Program-made: the position numbers and the translations under genes
Part shown: positions 1 to 8,572 of the stretch, in pieces
Layout of the letters: every line of letters starts with the position of its first letter
Numbering within the stretch: position 1 is the stretch's first letter
Notes under the pieces: model-generated
The model's database searches: none
What the model saw: the letters and a program-made list of their open reading frames with translations, nothing else
Told to the model about the DNA's origin: nothing
DNA from: Amycolatopsis orientalis DSM 40040 = KCTC 9412
Lineage (GTDB): Bacteria > Actinomycetota > Actinomycetes > Mycobacteriales > Pseudonocardiaceae
Assembly (NCBI RefSeq): GCF_000478275.1
Contig: NZ_ASJB01000051.1
Span: 124,001-188,000, forward strand
DNA length: 64,000 nucleotides
Reading direction: 5' to 3'

Positions 1-2103
1 CCCGAAGACCAGAAGGCCGTCCGCGGCATCTTCGACGACGGCGTACTGCCCGGCAACATGCTGTCGGAGAAGCACGGCATGTCCAACGCGCTGGTGGTCT
101 CCGGCGCCAAGACCGCGAGCGGTCACCCCGTCGCCGTCTTCGGCCCGCAGGCCGGGTACTTCGCCCCGCAACTGCTGATGCTGCAAGAACTCCAGGGGCC
201 GGGCATCAGCGCACGCGGCGCCTCCTTCGCGGGCATCAGCATGTACGTGCTCCTCGGCCGCGGCAAGGACTACTCGTGGAGCGCGACTTCGGCGTCGCAG
301 GACATCATCGACACCTACGCCGTCGAACTGTGCGAGCAGAACGGTTCCGCGCCGACGAAGAACTCGAACTTCTACCGCTTCCGCGGCCAGTGCCTGCCGT
401 TCGAGATCGTCGAGCGCAAGAACGCCTGGAAGCCCACCGTCGCCGACGGGACCGCGGAAGGTTCGTACACACTGCGCAGCTTCCGCACGAAGTACGGTCC
501 GGTGACGAGCCGGGCGCTGGTCGGCGGCAAACCGGTGGCGTACGCGTCGCTGCGGTCGACCTTCCAGCACGAGATCGACACGATCATCGGCTTCCAGAAG
601 TTCAACGACCCGGACGCGATCAAATCGGCGCGGGACTTCCAGCTCGCGGCGGCCGACGTCAACCAGACCTACAACTGGTTCTACGCCGATTCCCGTGACG
701 TCGCCTACTTCAACTCCGGCTCGAACCCGGTCCGCAACCCGAACGTCGACCCGGCCATGCCGGTCAAGGCGGACGCCGGATTCGACTGGCAGGGCTGGAA
801 TCCCGACGGCAACATCGCGAACTACACGCCGTCGTCGCAGCATCCGCAGTCGATCAACCAGGACTACTACATCAGCTGGAACAACGCGCAGGCGAACGGG
901 TACGCGGCCAGCGGCGCGGACAAGAGTTCCGTGCACCGCGGTGATCTGATCGACGCGCGGGTCAAGAAGATGATCTCCAACGGCACCAGGGTCACCCGCG
1001 TGAACCTCACGCAGGCCATGGAGGAGGCGGCGCTCGCCGACCTCCGCGCGGAGAAGGTGCTGCCGGAACTGTTCAAGGTGATCGACAAGGCGCCGGTGAC
1101 CGGTCCGGCCGCCGACGCGGTGGCGAAGCTGAAGACCTGGCTCGCGGCGGGCGGCCTGCGCTCGGAGACGTCGCCGGGCAGCAAGGCCTACGCGAACGCC
1201 GACGCGATCCGCATCATGGACGCCTGGTGGCCGCTGCTGGTCAACGCCCAGTTCAAACCCGGCATGGGCGACGCCGCCTACGCCGCGATGGTGGGCGTGC
1301 TGAAGATCAACGAGTCGCCTTCCGGCTGGCAGAACGAGGTTCCCGGCAAGCACGTCGGCCAGCCGCACGCGGGTTCGTCGTACCAGGCGGGCTGGTGGGG
1401 CTACGTGCACAAGGACATCCGCTCCGTACTCGGGCAGAACGTCGCCGGACCGCTGGGCGCGAAGTACTGCGGTGGCGGGAACGTCGACGCCTGCCGTCAG
1501 ATCCTGCTCGACTCGCTGACTCAGGCGGCCGCGCAGCCCGCCAACACCGTGTACCCCGGCGACGGCGACTGCGCCGCGGGCGACCAGTGGTGCGCCGACA
1601 CGATCATCCACCGGGCGCTCGGCGGTATCACGCAGGACAAGATGAGCACCCAGAACCGGCCGACCTTCCAGCAGGTCGTGGAGTTCCCGGCGAAGCGCGG
1701 CGACAACATCGCCAACCTCAGCACCGGCCGGTCGGTCACCGCGACCAGTCACGAGACCGGCTGGTACAACTCGCCGCCGTCCAACGCGATCGACGGGAAC
1801 CTCTCGACCCGCTGGGCGAGCGACTGGAGCGACGCCCAGTCGATCACCGTCGATCTCGGCTCGGTGCAGCCCGTTTCCCGGGTGATCCTGCGGTGGGAAT
1901 CGGCCTACGGCAAGGCGTACAAGGTGCAGGTCTCCCCGGACGGGACGAACTGGCGTGACGCGGCGTCCATAGTGGACGGAGACGGCGGGCAGGACAACGT
2001 CGCCTTCGGCACGGTGGACGGCCGGTTCGTCCGGATGGCCGGGGTGCAGCGCGGGACGAAGTACGGCTACTCCCTCTACGAGTTCGAGGTGTACGCCCAC
2101 TAG
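1..2103 (+). CDS. Penicillin-acylase family Ntn hydrolase with C-terminal discoidin domain (5' end outside window)
   Basis: The reading frame is open from the first base, so the gene starts upstream; 700 residues are visible. The codon at 82-84 encodes Ser in the context M-SN-ALVVSG, which matches the SN..VSG segment at the beta-chain N-terminus of penicillin-amidase-family Ntn hydrolases. The window therefore probably holds the whole beta chain. From about residue 568 to the end the protein has an F5/8-type C (discoidin) carbohydrate-binding domain (NAIDGN..TRWAS, ITVDLG, YKVQVS, Y.L.EFEV). The family cleaves amide bonds of acylated substrates such as beta-lactams, lipopeptides or acyl-homoserine lactones and is normally exported; the substrate here is unknown. 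The residue before the nucleophile is Met rather than the usual Gly. Confidence 0.88.
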   Translation, partial: PEDQKAVRGIFDDGVLPGNMLSEKHGMSNALVVSGAKTASGHPVAVFGPQAGYFAPQLLMLQELQGPGISARGASFAGISMYVLLGRGKDYSWSATSASQDIIDTYAVELCEQNGSAPTKNSNFYRFRGQCLPFEIVERKNAWKPTVADGTAEGSYTLRSFRTKYGPVTSRALVGGKPVAYASLRSTFQHEIDTIIGFQKFNDPDAIKSARDFQLAAADVNQTYNWFYADSRDVAYFNSGSNPVRNPNVDPAMPVKADAGFDWQGWNPDGNIANYTPSSQHPQSINQDYYISWNNAQANGYAASGADKSSVHRGDLIDARVKKMISNGTRVTRVNLTQAMEEAALADLRAEKVLPELFKVIDKAPVTGPAADAVAKLKTWLAAGGLRSETSPGSKAYANADAIRIMDAWWPLLVNAQFKPGMGDAAYAAMVGVLKINESPSGWQNEVPGKHVGQPHAGSSYQAGWWGYVHKDIRSVLGQNVAGPLGAKYCGGGNVDACRQILLDSLTQAAAQPANTVYPGDGDCAAGDQWCADTIIHRALGGITQDKMSTQNRPTFQQVVEFPAKRGDNIANLSTGRSVTATSHETGWYNSPPSNAIDGNLSTRWASDWSDAQSITVDLGSVQPVSRVILRWESAYGKAYKVQVSPDGTNWRDAASIVDGDGGQDNVAFGTVDGRFVRMAGVQRGTKYGYSLYEFEVYAH

Positions 2104-2124
2104 TTCGCCCCTTACGGTGGCGGG

Positions 2125-3165
2125 GTGGACACGAACGACTGGTCACCCCGCACCCTCGCCGTCGCCGCCGGCCGTCCGGAAGGCCCCGGCGAACCGCTGA
2201 ACGTGCCGATCGTCGCGGCGAGCACCTTCGACGCCGGTGCCGATCGCGCGTATTCGCGGGAAGACGGAACGCCGACCTGGGAAGCCCTCGAAGCGGCCAT
2301 CGGCGCGCTCGAAGGCGGGCACGCCACCGCGTTCGCTTCGGGGATCGCCACGCTCAGCGCGGTCGTCGACACGCTGCCGGTCGGCGCGAAGGTCTGCGTC
2401 CCGACGTTCTCCTACGCCGGGTCTCGCGGACTGCTCGCGCACGCGCACCGCATCGGCCGCCTGGTGGTGACCGAGATCGCGCCGGAGGACACGGACGCGT
2501 GGGTCGCCGCCGCGGACGCCGATCTCCTCTGGCTCGAATCGCCGACCAACCCGACGCTCGATGTCATCGACATCGAGACGATCGCCGCCGCCGCGAACGG
2601 GCTGGTCGCGGTCGACAACACGTTCGCCACCCCGCTCGGGCAGCGGCCGCTGGACCTCGGCGCCGACATCGTCGTGCACAGCGCGACGAAACTCATCGGC
2701 GGCCACAGCGATCTGCTGCTCGGGCTGACGATCGCGGCCGACGAAGCCGTCGCCAAGGATCTGCGCGACGCCCGCACCAGGATGGGGGCGACCCCGGGTG
2801 CGCTCGAAGCCTGGCTGGCGCTGCGCGGACTGCGGACGCTGCCGGTCCGCCTGGCCGAGCAGACCCGCACGGCGGCGCTGCTCGCCGCGCGGCTGGTCGA
2901 CCATCCCGCGATCACCCGGGTGCGGTATCCCGGCTCCGGAACGATGATCGCGTTCGAACTCCCGGACGCCCAGACCGCGGACAAGGTCATCGGCTCGCTG
3001 CGGCTGATCCGCGCCGCCACCAGCCTCGGCGGGGTGGAGAGCCTGGTCGAACGGCGGGCTTGGCTGGCGGGGGACGCCCACGTGCCCGCCGGGCTGGTCC
3101 GGTTCAGCGTCGGGCTGGAAGATCCGGAAGATCTTTGGACGGATCTGGCGTCGGCGCTCGGTTAG
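2125..3165 (+). CDS. Cystathionine gamma-lyase/synthase-like PLP enzyme
   Basis: This is a fold-type I PLP enzyme of the Cys/Met metabolism family (346 aa). Visible family features are SPTNPTLDV and the Schiff-base segment HSATKLIGGHSD, with the PLP lysine at residue 189. Such enzymes carry out gamma- or beta-elimination or replacement on cystathionine, homocysteine or O-acyl-homoserine. At 346 residues it is somewhat shorter than the usual 380-400, mainly because the C-terminal substrate domain is compact. The start is the GTG at 2125, 22 bp after the acylase stop; no strong Shine-Dalgarno is seen. Whether it is a lyase or a synthase cannot be decided from the sequence. Confidence 0.85.
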   Translation: MDTNDWSPRTLAVAAGRPEGPGEPLNVPIVAASTFDAGADRAYSREDGTPTWEALEAAIGALEGGHATAFASGIATLSAVVDTLPVGAKVCVPTFSYAGSRGLLAHAHRIGRLVVTEIAPEDTDAWVAAADADLLWLESPTNPTLDVIDIETIAAAANGLVAVDNTFATPLGQRPLDLGADIVVHSATKLIGGHSDLLLGLTIAADEAVAKDLRDARTRMGATPGALEAWLALRGLRTLPVRLAEQTRTAALLAARLVDHPAITRVRYPGSGTMIAFELPDAQTADKVIGSLRLIRAATSLGGVESLVERRAWLAGDAHVPAGLVRFSVGLEDPEDLWTDLASALG

Positions 3166-3174
3166 CGTCTTAAC

Positions 3175-3370
3175 GTGGAGCGCGTGGAGGAGACGAAACC
3201 GCCCCGGCGGCTCGGTCAGTCCCGCGATCGGGTTCGGTGCCGGGCTGCTGACGGCGGTCGTCGGCGGTGGCCGGGCGCTGCGGAAACGGACGTCGCCCAA
3301 GCCCTGGTTGCTCGCCGGAGGGTTCCTCGGCGCGCTCTCGTTCGCCGTGTCCCTGTTCCTGGTGTTCTGA
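3175..3370 (+). pseudogene. Small membrane protein gene with an apparent frameshift
   Basis: A GTG at 3175 opens a frame encoding a charged N-terminus (MERVEETKPPRRLGQ). In the +1 frame the same stretch continues as a plausible membrane protein ending at the TGA at 3368-3370, with a Gly/Leu-rich segment (GFGAGLLTAVVGGG), a basic loop (RALRKRTSPK) and a second hydrophobic segment (LLAGGFLGALSFAVSLFLVF). Neither frame alone gives a sensible protein with a start codon, and the switch falls near 3220-3230. It is either a broken gene or a sequencing error in a small two-segment membrane protein. It directly follows the PLP enzyme and may belong to its transcript. Confidence 0.45.
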
Positions 3371-3822
3371 TCGTGACCTTCACGTTGGCGGGCACCCGTT
3401 TTCGCCACCATCCGGTCAGTAGCTCACCGGTGGGTACTCCGAACGTGTGAACCCGGCGGTAACAAACGCCTGAGTAATCACCATGCGACGCGGGTCCGCC
3501 CAGGAAAACGGGCCTTTCCGCGCGCCACCGGGAAAGCGGAAAAAATACTTCCGCAAGGCAACCGTTCCGGCCGTTCGGGTGTTAACATTCCTTCGTCGCC
3601 GCGAGGCTTTCCCCTCTGTAGAGCGACATTCGGGTCCTTGTATCGGGTCGAGCCACCTCGGTGTTACCGGTTTTCCCGGTGGTTTTTGTCACTGTCCTTT
3701 CGCTACTGTCGTGCGGCGATTTCGGGCAGGATCGCGCTGTCACCCGAACGTGGGATTTACCCCCGGGTGGTCGCATGGTGGGGGTCACCATGCGTTGCGA
3801 TGCCTCTCACTGGGAGATCACT
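3371..3822 (+). promoter_or_regulatory. Long non-coding leader upstream of the secreted protein/sortase pair
   Basis: About 450 bases hold no convincing gene. A short stem (ACCGG/CCGGT at 3666-3680) followed by TTTTT at 3683-3687 looks like a small intrinsic terminator or attenuator on the + strand. A perfect 8-bp hairpin (GCATGGTG/CACCATGC, arms 3773-3780 and 3786-3793) lies just before the chosen start at 3823. The upstream in-frame ATG codons at 3790 and earlier lack Shine-Dalgarno sequences. This looks like a regulated 5' leader, but I match it to no known riboswitch. Confidence 0.35.
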
Positions 3823-4494
3823 TTGAAGAAGACGTTGGGCCGCCTCGCGGGCGCGGTGCTGGCCGGCGCCGTCATCTCGCTGGCCGTGACGCCTGCCGCG
3901 ATGGCGCAGGAAACGACCACCACGCCTCCCGCGCCGTCGACCGAGACCTCGTCGTCGGCCCCGGCGGAGCCGTCCTACTCGGGTGGTCCGGTCACCTCGG
4001 GCTCGCCCGAGTCGAGCGCCCCCGCCTCGTCCTCGTCGCAGCAGCCGACGCCGACCAGCGGCAAGCCGACTTCCGGCAAGCCGTCGCCGACCACCACCTC
4101 CACCTCGGAGAAGCCGACCACCCCGCCGGAGGAGCCCTACGTCGACAACGTCGGCGCGGGCTACATCGGCGAGAACGGTGTCGGCGCGCTGGTCATCGCC
4201 TGCGCGTCGGGCGAGCCCGCCGCCGTTTCGGCGCCGGACTTCGACGTCGTGGACAGCAACCAGGCCGAGGACGACGGCCGCTACTGGGTCTACATCGTGA
4301 AGGTCAAGAAGTCCTTTAAGGGCAACTCGAGCACCTTCACCTGGACCTGTGACGGCAAGCCGGGCAAGGGCGACATCGAGTTCGAGGCGCCCATCGGCGG
4401 CGGCTCGGCCGGCACCCCCGGCAAGCCGGAGAAGCAGGTCAAGTACGCGCCCAAGGGCGGCATCGAGACCGGTTTCGGCGCCACCGCGGCCTGA
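3823..4494 (+). CDS. Secreted Ser/Thr/Pro-rich protein paired with class F sortase
   Basis: TTG at 3823 was chosen because GGGAG at 3812-3816 lies 6 bp upstream and the resulting N-terminus is a classical signal peptide (KKTLGRLAGAVLAGAVISLA, cleavage after PAAMA). The mature protein (about 195 aa) begins with a roughly 75-residue low-complexity Ser/Thr/Pro linker and continues into a globular domain with two cysteines that could pair (IACASGE and TWTCDGKP). The C-terminus is PKGGIETGFGATAA, with no following membrane helix. The sortase gene starts 4 bp after this stop, so the two are co-transcribed. I recognise no enzyme family; a surface protein or sortase partner is an inference from context. 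Confidence 0.7.
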   Translation: MKKTLGRLAGAVLAGAVISLAVTPAAMAQETTTTPPAPSTETSSSAPAEPSYSGGPVTSGSPESSAPASSSSQQPTPTSGKPTSGKPSPTTTSTSEKPTTPPEEPYVDNVGAGYIGENGVGALVIACASGEPAAVSAPDFDVVDSNQAEDDGRYWVYIVKVKKSFKGNSSTFTWTCDGKPGKGDIEFEAPIGGGSAGTPGKPEKQVKYAPKGGIETGFGATAA

Positions 4495-4497
4495 TCG

Positions 4498-5100
4498 ATG
4501 TCGACGAAGTTTCCGAGGCGGGGTGGCCGCGCGGTCGCGGCCACCCTGATCCTTTCCCTCGCGCTGACCGGTTGCGGCACCGACGAGCCCGCGCCCGCCG
4601 CACAGCAGGCGCCGCCGGAATCGACCGTCCCGGTCACGAAGCCGTTCAGCGGCACCCGTCCGACGAACGTGAAGATCCCCAAGATCGGCGCCGAGTCGAA
4701 TCTGATCGCGGTCGCGGTCAACAAGGACGGCAAGATGGCCGTCCCTTCGGCGAAGAAGCCGATGCAGGCCGCCTGGTACCAGCTTTCGCCGGTGCCCGGT
4801 GACGTCGGCCCGGCGATCGTGCTCGGCCACGTCGACGGCAACAAGCAGCCGGGCATCTTCTACAAGCTCAAGGACGTCAACCCGGGCGACGAGGTGCTCG
4901 TCGACCGTAGCGACGGCAAGAGCCTGAAGTTCGTGGTCGAGAAGAAGGACCAGGTGCCCAAGGACCAGTTCCCCGAGGACGCGGTCTACGGCAACACGGA
5001 CAAGCCGCAGCTGCGGCTGATCACCTGTGGCGGTGTCTTCGACAAGGAAGAGCACAGCTACAAGGACAACATCATCGTCTACGCGAACCTGGTCGCCTGA
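4498..5100 (+). CDS. Class F sortase (lipoprotein-like N-terminus)
   Basis: This 200-residue protein has a signal with a lipobox-like LTGC (Cys about residue 25), a Pro/Ala linker, and a compact sortase domain. The domain contains the signature LGHVDG with the catalytic His at residue 111, and LITCGG with the catalytic Cys at residue 177. Class F sortases of actinobacteria are extracytoplasmic transpeptidases. The final motif is HSYKDNIIVYA, and the expected conserved Arg near this strand is not obvious. A lipobox is unusual for a sortase, so the anchor could also be an uncleaved signal. Confidence 0.85.
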   Translation: MSTKFPRRGGRAVAATLILSLALTGCGTDEPAPAAQQAPPESTVPVTKPFSGTRPTNVKIPKIGAESNLIAVAVNKDGKMAVPSAKKPMQAAWYQLSPVPGDVGPAIVLGHVDGNKQPGIFYKLKDVNPGDEVLVDRSDGKSLKFVVEKKDQVPKDQFPEDAVYGNTDKPQLRLITCGGVFDKEEHSYKDNIIVYANLVA

Positions 5101-5189
5101 CCTGGGCTGAAAGCGTCCTTCACCGCATCTGACGCGGTGAAGGACGCTTTCGTCGCATCTGACTCGGTGAAGGACGCTTTCAGCCCAGG
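5101..5189. repeat. Three-armed hairpin repeat at a convergent junction (terminator-like)
   Basis: A perfect 24-bp inverted repeat (arms 5101-5124 and 5166-5189, containing GAAAGCGTCCTTCACC and its complement) encloses a third copy of the right arm at 5136-5151. The left arm can therefore pair with either of two right arms, giving mutually exclusive hairpins. It lies between the sortase and the convergent patatin gene and overlaps the last codons of the latter. Bidirectional termination is the likely role. Confidence 0.75.
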
Positions 5190-6223
5190 CCCGACTCCGG
5201 GTACGGGAACCCGGCGGGAGCGGTCGCCTCGGTGTCGACCCACTTCCGCATCCCGGCGTCGCAAGCCGCGTAACCCCAGTTGATCAACCGCTCCTGTGAA
5301 ACTTCCGGCAGCTTCGTCAGCCGGGTGGGCGTCTCCGCCAGCTTGTGCGTGAGATCGACGGGCGCCGCCAGCGAATCCGCCAGCTCGAAGTTCTCCAGAT
5401 CGACGTAGGTTCCCCAGTACGAGCCCGCGAAATCCTTCTCCACATAGGACTTCAGCAGCGCGCCGCGCCGCAGCTCGCGGACCTGGTTGTCGATCACGTC
5501 GAGGACGCGCAGCAGCTGCCGTCCCCAGTCGCGCTTCACCTTCTGCTTGATCTTCATCCGCTTGCCCGCGTCGCTGACCAGCACCGTCGCGTGCCCCTCG
5601 ACCGGGTCCAGGCCGAGGTTGTCGTAGACGCCGGCGTCGCTCAGCACGATCTTCTTGCCCGGATCGGCCGAAAGCGGATCGTGGATGACCACCGGCGAGA
5701 GCATCGGGGGGAACGCCGACGACGCGGCCACCGCGGTCGCGAGCGGGATGTCGCCGTGCGGTCCGTCCTGCCGGAAGAACCACCACAGCGCGCCGTCCTG
5801 GAGGTTGGTCGCGGTGAACACGAACTGCGGGCCCGCCGGGTCGAGGTCCCTGAGGCAGCAGTCGCCGAACAGGTGCTTCGCGTACACCCGCGCGAGTTCC
5901 TCACCGGCGCTTCGCCACGGCATGGCCATGGCGAGCAAGGTGACCGGGATGTCGAGCCGGGTGCGCGCGAGATCGCGGACCGGGTCGACTACCCCGTCAC
6001 GGAAGTTGTTCGCGACGCCGTTCTCGAAGTCGAGATCCGACCAGGCGTGCGCGAGCACCCCGGCCGCGATCGAGCCGCCGGAGACGCTGGAAAAGGTCGA
6101 GATCTTCGACAGCCAGCCGAGTTCGTTGAGCCGCCACAGGGCTCCGGTGTGGAACAGCATCGCGCGGTAGCCACCGCCGGACAGGGCGAGGCCGACACCC
6201 TGGCGGGTCGTAGAAGGCTCCAT
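5180..6223 (-). CDS. Patatin-like phospholipase
   Basis: The N-terminal oxyanion-hole motif SGGGYRA lies at residues 15-21, the nucleophile elbow SSVSGGS at 45-51 (Ser48), and the catalytic-dyad segment LSDAGVYDNLG about 190 residues in. This is the Ser/Asp dyad of patatin-family acyl hydrolases. The ATG at 6223 is preferred over the GTG at 6235 because GGGGGA lies just upstream of it. No signal peptide is visible, so a cytoplasmic enzyme acting on membrane lipids is likely. The final codons run into the hairpin repeat shared with the convergent sortase gene. Confidence 0.85.
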   Translation of the reverse strand: MEPSTTRQGVGLALSGGGYRAMLFHTGALWRLNELGWLSKISTFSSVSGGSIAAGVLAHAWSDLDFENGVANNFRDGVVDPVRDLARTRLDIPVTLLAMAMPWRSAGEELARVYAKHLFGDCCLRDLDPAGPQFVFTATNLQDGALWWFFRQDGPHGDIPLATAVAASSAFPPMLSPVVIHDPLSADPGKKIVLSDAGVYDNLGLDPVEGHATVLVSDAGKRMKIKQKVKRDWGRQLLRVLDVIDNQVRELRRGALLKSYVEKDFAGSYWGTYVDLENFELADSLAAPVDLTHKLAETPTRLTKLPEVSQERLINWGYAACDAGMRKWVDTEATAPAGFPYPESGLG

Positions 6224-6277
6224 GGCATCCCCCACTTGAGCGAGTGTAAGAGGGAGTCGCCCGAACGCAGTGAGCCG

Positions 6278-7021
6278 TTACGACAACAGAGGCATCAAGA
6301 GACGACGTTGTTCTTCAGGGACATATTCGGCGTAGTTGTCGTACAGCGCCTGCTTCGCCAGCCGTGAGGCGCGCTCGCCGTCCGAGTCCCGGATGGCGCC
6401 CAGCACCTCTTCGTGATGGGCCAGCCAGTTGCGCATCAACTCCGTCCGGTCGTCGGCGTGCTCCAGTTTGTCCTCGATGAGTTCCAGCACGACGCCGCGG
6501 ACGACCTCGCCGCTGATCACCAGCAGCGGATTCCCCGTCGCGCGGGCGATGGCCTCGTGGAAGGCGACGTCCGCGTGGCTGAATTCGGCGAAGCCCCGGG
6601 AGACCCCGGCGCGCATCGCCGCCAGCGCCGCGTCCAGTTCGGCGAGATGTTCTTCGGTCCTGAGCTGCGCGGCGAGCAGGTGTGCGGAACCGTCGAGGAT
6701 CATGCGGAACTGCAGCAGCTCCGAAAGCCCGAGGTGGTCGGCCCGCGCCAGCCGGTGCATGGACCGGTGCAGTGCGGCGGGTGAAGCGGCCAGAACCTCG
6801 GGGCCGCGGGGATCGCCAGGCCGCGAACGGATCATTTCCGCCGCCTGCAGCACACGCAACGCCTCCCGCACCGTCGAGCGGCCGACGTCGAACTGGACCA
6901 TCAGCTCGCGTTCGCTCGGCAGCCGGTCACCCGGTTTGATCCGGCCGCTGATCACGGCTTCCTCGATCTGTTCGACGACACGCTGGTACGCGCGGACAGG
7001 GGCGACCGGCTCGAATTCCAT
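6278..7021 (-). CDS. GntR-family transcriptional regulator, FadR/FCD subfamily
   Basis: The 247-residue protein has an N-terminal winged helix-turn-helix (RLPSERELMVQFDVGRSTVR, roughly residues 33-53) and a C-terminal all-helical FCD ligand domain with metal-site-type residues (D..FH..IA in SHADVAFHEAIARATGN, and a later LAHHEEVLGAI). It is transcribed divergently from the ABC-transporter operon at 7082. A near-ideal FadR-type operator lies in the 60-bp gap, so it probably controls the whole 7-15 kb catabolic cluster and itself, with a carboxylate-type effector. Confidence 0.9.
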   Translation of the reverse strand: MEFEPVAPVRAYQRVVEQIEEAVISGRIKPGDRLPSERELMVQFDVGRSTVREALRVLQAAEMIRSRPGDPRGPEVLAASPAALHRSMHRLARADHLGLSELLQFRMILDGSAHLLAAQLRTEEHLAELDAALAAMRAGVSRGFAEFSHADVAFHEAIARATGNPLLVISGEVVRGVVLELIEDKLEHADDRTELMRNWLAHHEEVLGAIRDSDGERASRLAKQALYDNYAEYVPEEQRRLLMPLLS

Positions 7022-7048
7022 CTTGACCCTGCCGTCTCGTCTGGTTTA

Positions 7049-7061
7049 CTGGTCAGACCAG
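7049..7061. promoter_or_regulatory. FadR/FCD-type operator
   Basis: The perfect palindrome CTGGTCAGACCAG matches the TGGTC-N-GACCA pattern recognised by FCD-type GntR regulators. It lies midway between the divergent regulator gene and the transporter operon, 21 bp upstream of the latter's start. A further CCGGTCAG half-site lies immediately downstream. Confidence 0.75.
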
Positions 7062-7081
7062 TCTACCGGTCAGGGGGCAGG

Positions 7082-8572
7082 ATGAAAGCCCGGATTCACG
7101 CGGCGGTGTGGGTGTCGCTGCTGGTGGCGTCCGGCTGCTCCGCCGGTTCGAGTGCCACGGTCGCCAAGGATCCCGGCACCCTCGCCGTCGGGTACACCGC
7201 CGAACCCGCGAACTTCGACTTCACCCGCACCGACGGCGCCGCCATCCCGCAGGCCCTGCTCTACAACGTCTACGAGGGCCTGGTGAAACTCGACGCGGAC
7301 GCGAAGATCGTGCCGCTGCTGGCCGAATCGTGGACGGTCTCGGAAGACCGCAAGACCTACGACTTCAAGCTCCGGAAGGACGCCAAGTTCAGCAACGGCG
7401 CCCCGTTCACCGCCGAGGACGTCAAGTTCTCGCTGATGCGGGTGAAGACCGACTGGACCGTGTCGATCAAGTCCACAATGGACGTCGTCGACCGGGTGGA
7501 CGTGGTGGCGCCGGATCACGCGCGGGTCGTGCTCACGAAACCCAGCAACGGCTGGCTGTTCAGCCTGACCAGCCGTCTCGGGGCGATGTTCAGTCCCACC
7601 GGCGTCGCGGATCTGGCGAACAAGCCCGTCGGCACCGGGCCGTACACGGTGTCTTCGCGGCGGCGCGGGGATTCCATCGTGCTCAAGGAGAATCCCGCGT
7701 ACTGGGGCCGGAAGCCGGCGTACTCCACGGTGGTCCTCAAGTACGTCAAGGATCCGACGGCGCTCAACAACGCCTTGCTCAGCAACGGGATCGACGTCAT
7801 CTCCGCGATCACCGTGCCGGATTCGATCCCGCAGTTCCAGAGCGACGACCGGTTCACCGTCGTCGAAGGCACGACGAACAGCGAGGTCACGCTCGCGTTC
7901 AACAACACCCGCCCGCCGCTGAACGACGTCCGCGTGCGGCGCGCGCTGTCCTACGCCATCGACCGGAAGGCGTTGCTGGACACCGCGTGGGCGGGTCGCG
8001 GCACACTCATCGGCAGTATGGTCCCGCCGACCGATCCCTGGTACGAGGACCTTTCCCGGGCTTACCCGTTCGATCCCGCGAAGGCGAAGGCACTCCTGGC
8101 CGAAGCCGGACAGCCCCATCCGTCGCTGCGCCTGAGGATCCCCAACCTGCCGTATGCCGTTTCGGCCGCGCAGGTGGTGGCGTCGCAGCTGGCGGACGTC
8201 GGGGTCACGGTGACGATCGAGCCGCTGGACTTCCCGGCGGTGTGGCTCAAACAGGTCTTCACCGACCACGACTACGACCTTTCGATCATCCAGCACGTCG
8301 AGGCGCGCGACATCGTGACCTTCGGCAGGCCGAAGTACTACTGGGGTTACGACAGCAAACCCGTCCAGCAGAACCTGGCGAAGGCCGACAGCGGGACGCC
8401 TCAGGAGCAGATCGACGCGATGCGCCAGGTCGCGCGGAGGCTGTCCGAAGACGCCGCCGCGGATTGGCTCTTCCTGTTCCCCAACGTGATCGTGGCGAAG
8501 AACAAGGTGACCGGGTTCGTGCGCAACCAGGTCAGCGAGTCCTTCGATCTCACGGGATTGGCGCCGCGATGA
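7082..8572 (+). CDS. ABC transporter substrate-binding lipoprotein (peptide/nickel, DppA/OppA type)
   Basis: This is a family 5 extracellular solute-binding protein (496 aa) with a lipoprotein signal peptide; the lipobox is LVASGC with Cys19. Typical motifs are TYDFKLRKDAKFSNGAPFTA, LAFNNTRPPLNDVRVRRAL and YDLSIIQH. It binds peptides or related small amphipathic solutes outside the membrane and delivers them to the permeases encoded next. Its stop overlaps the permease start (ATGA). It is the first gene of the operon, downstream of the FadR-type operator. Confidence 0.9.
   Translation: MKARIHAAVWVSLLVASGCSAGSSATVAKDPGTLAVGYTAEPANFDFTRTDGAAIPQALLYNVYEGLVKLDADAKIVPLLAESWTVSEDRKTYDFKLRKDAKFSNGAPFTAEDVKFSLMRVKTDWTVSIKSTMDVVDRVDVVAPDHARVVLTKPSNGWLFSLTSRLGAMFSPTGVADLANKPVGTGPYTVSSRRRGDSIVLKENPAYWGRKPAYSTVVLKYVKDPTALNNALLSNGIDVISAITVPDSIPQFQSDDRFTVVEGTTNSEVTLAFNNTRPPLNDVRVRRALSYAIDRKALLDTAWAGRGTLIGSMVPPTDPWYEDLSRAYPFDPAKAKALLAEAGQPHPSLRLRIPNLPYAVSAAQVVASQLADVGVTVTIEPLDFPAVWLKQVFTDHDYDLSIIQHVEARDIVTFGRPKYYWGYDSKPVQQNLAKADSGTPQEQIDAMRQVARRLSEDAAADWLFLFPNVIVAKNKVTGFVRNQVSESFDLTGLAPR

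Noticed and set aside
3371..3822. Known riboswitch (for example ydaO-type) in the leader of the secreted protein
   Set aside because: Hairpins exist, but none of the conserved sequence blocks I know for such riboswitches is present.
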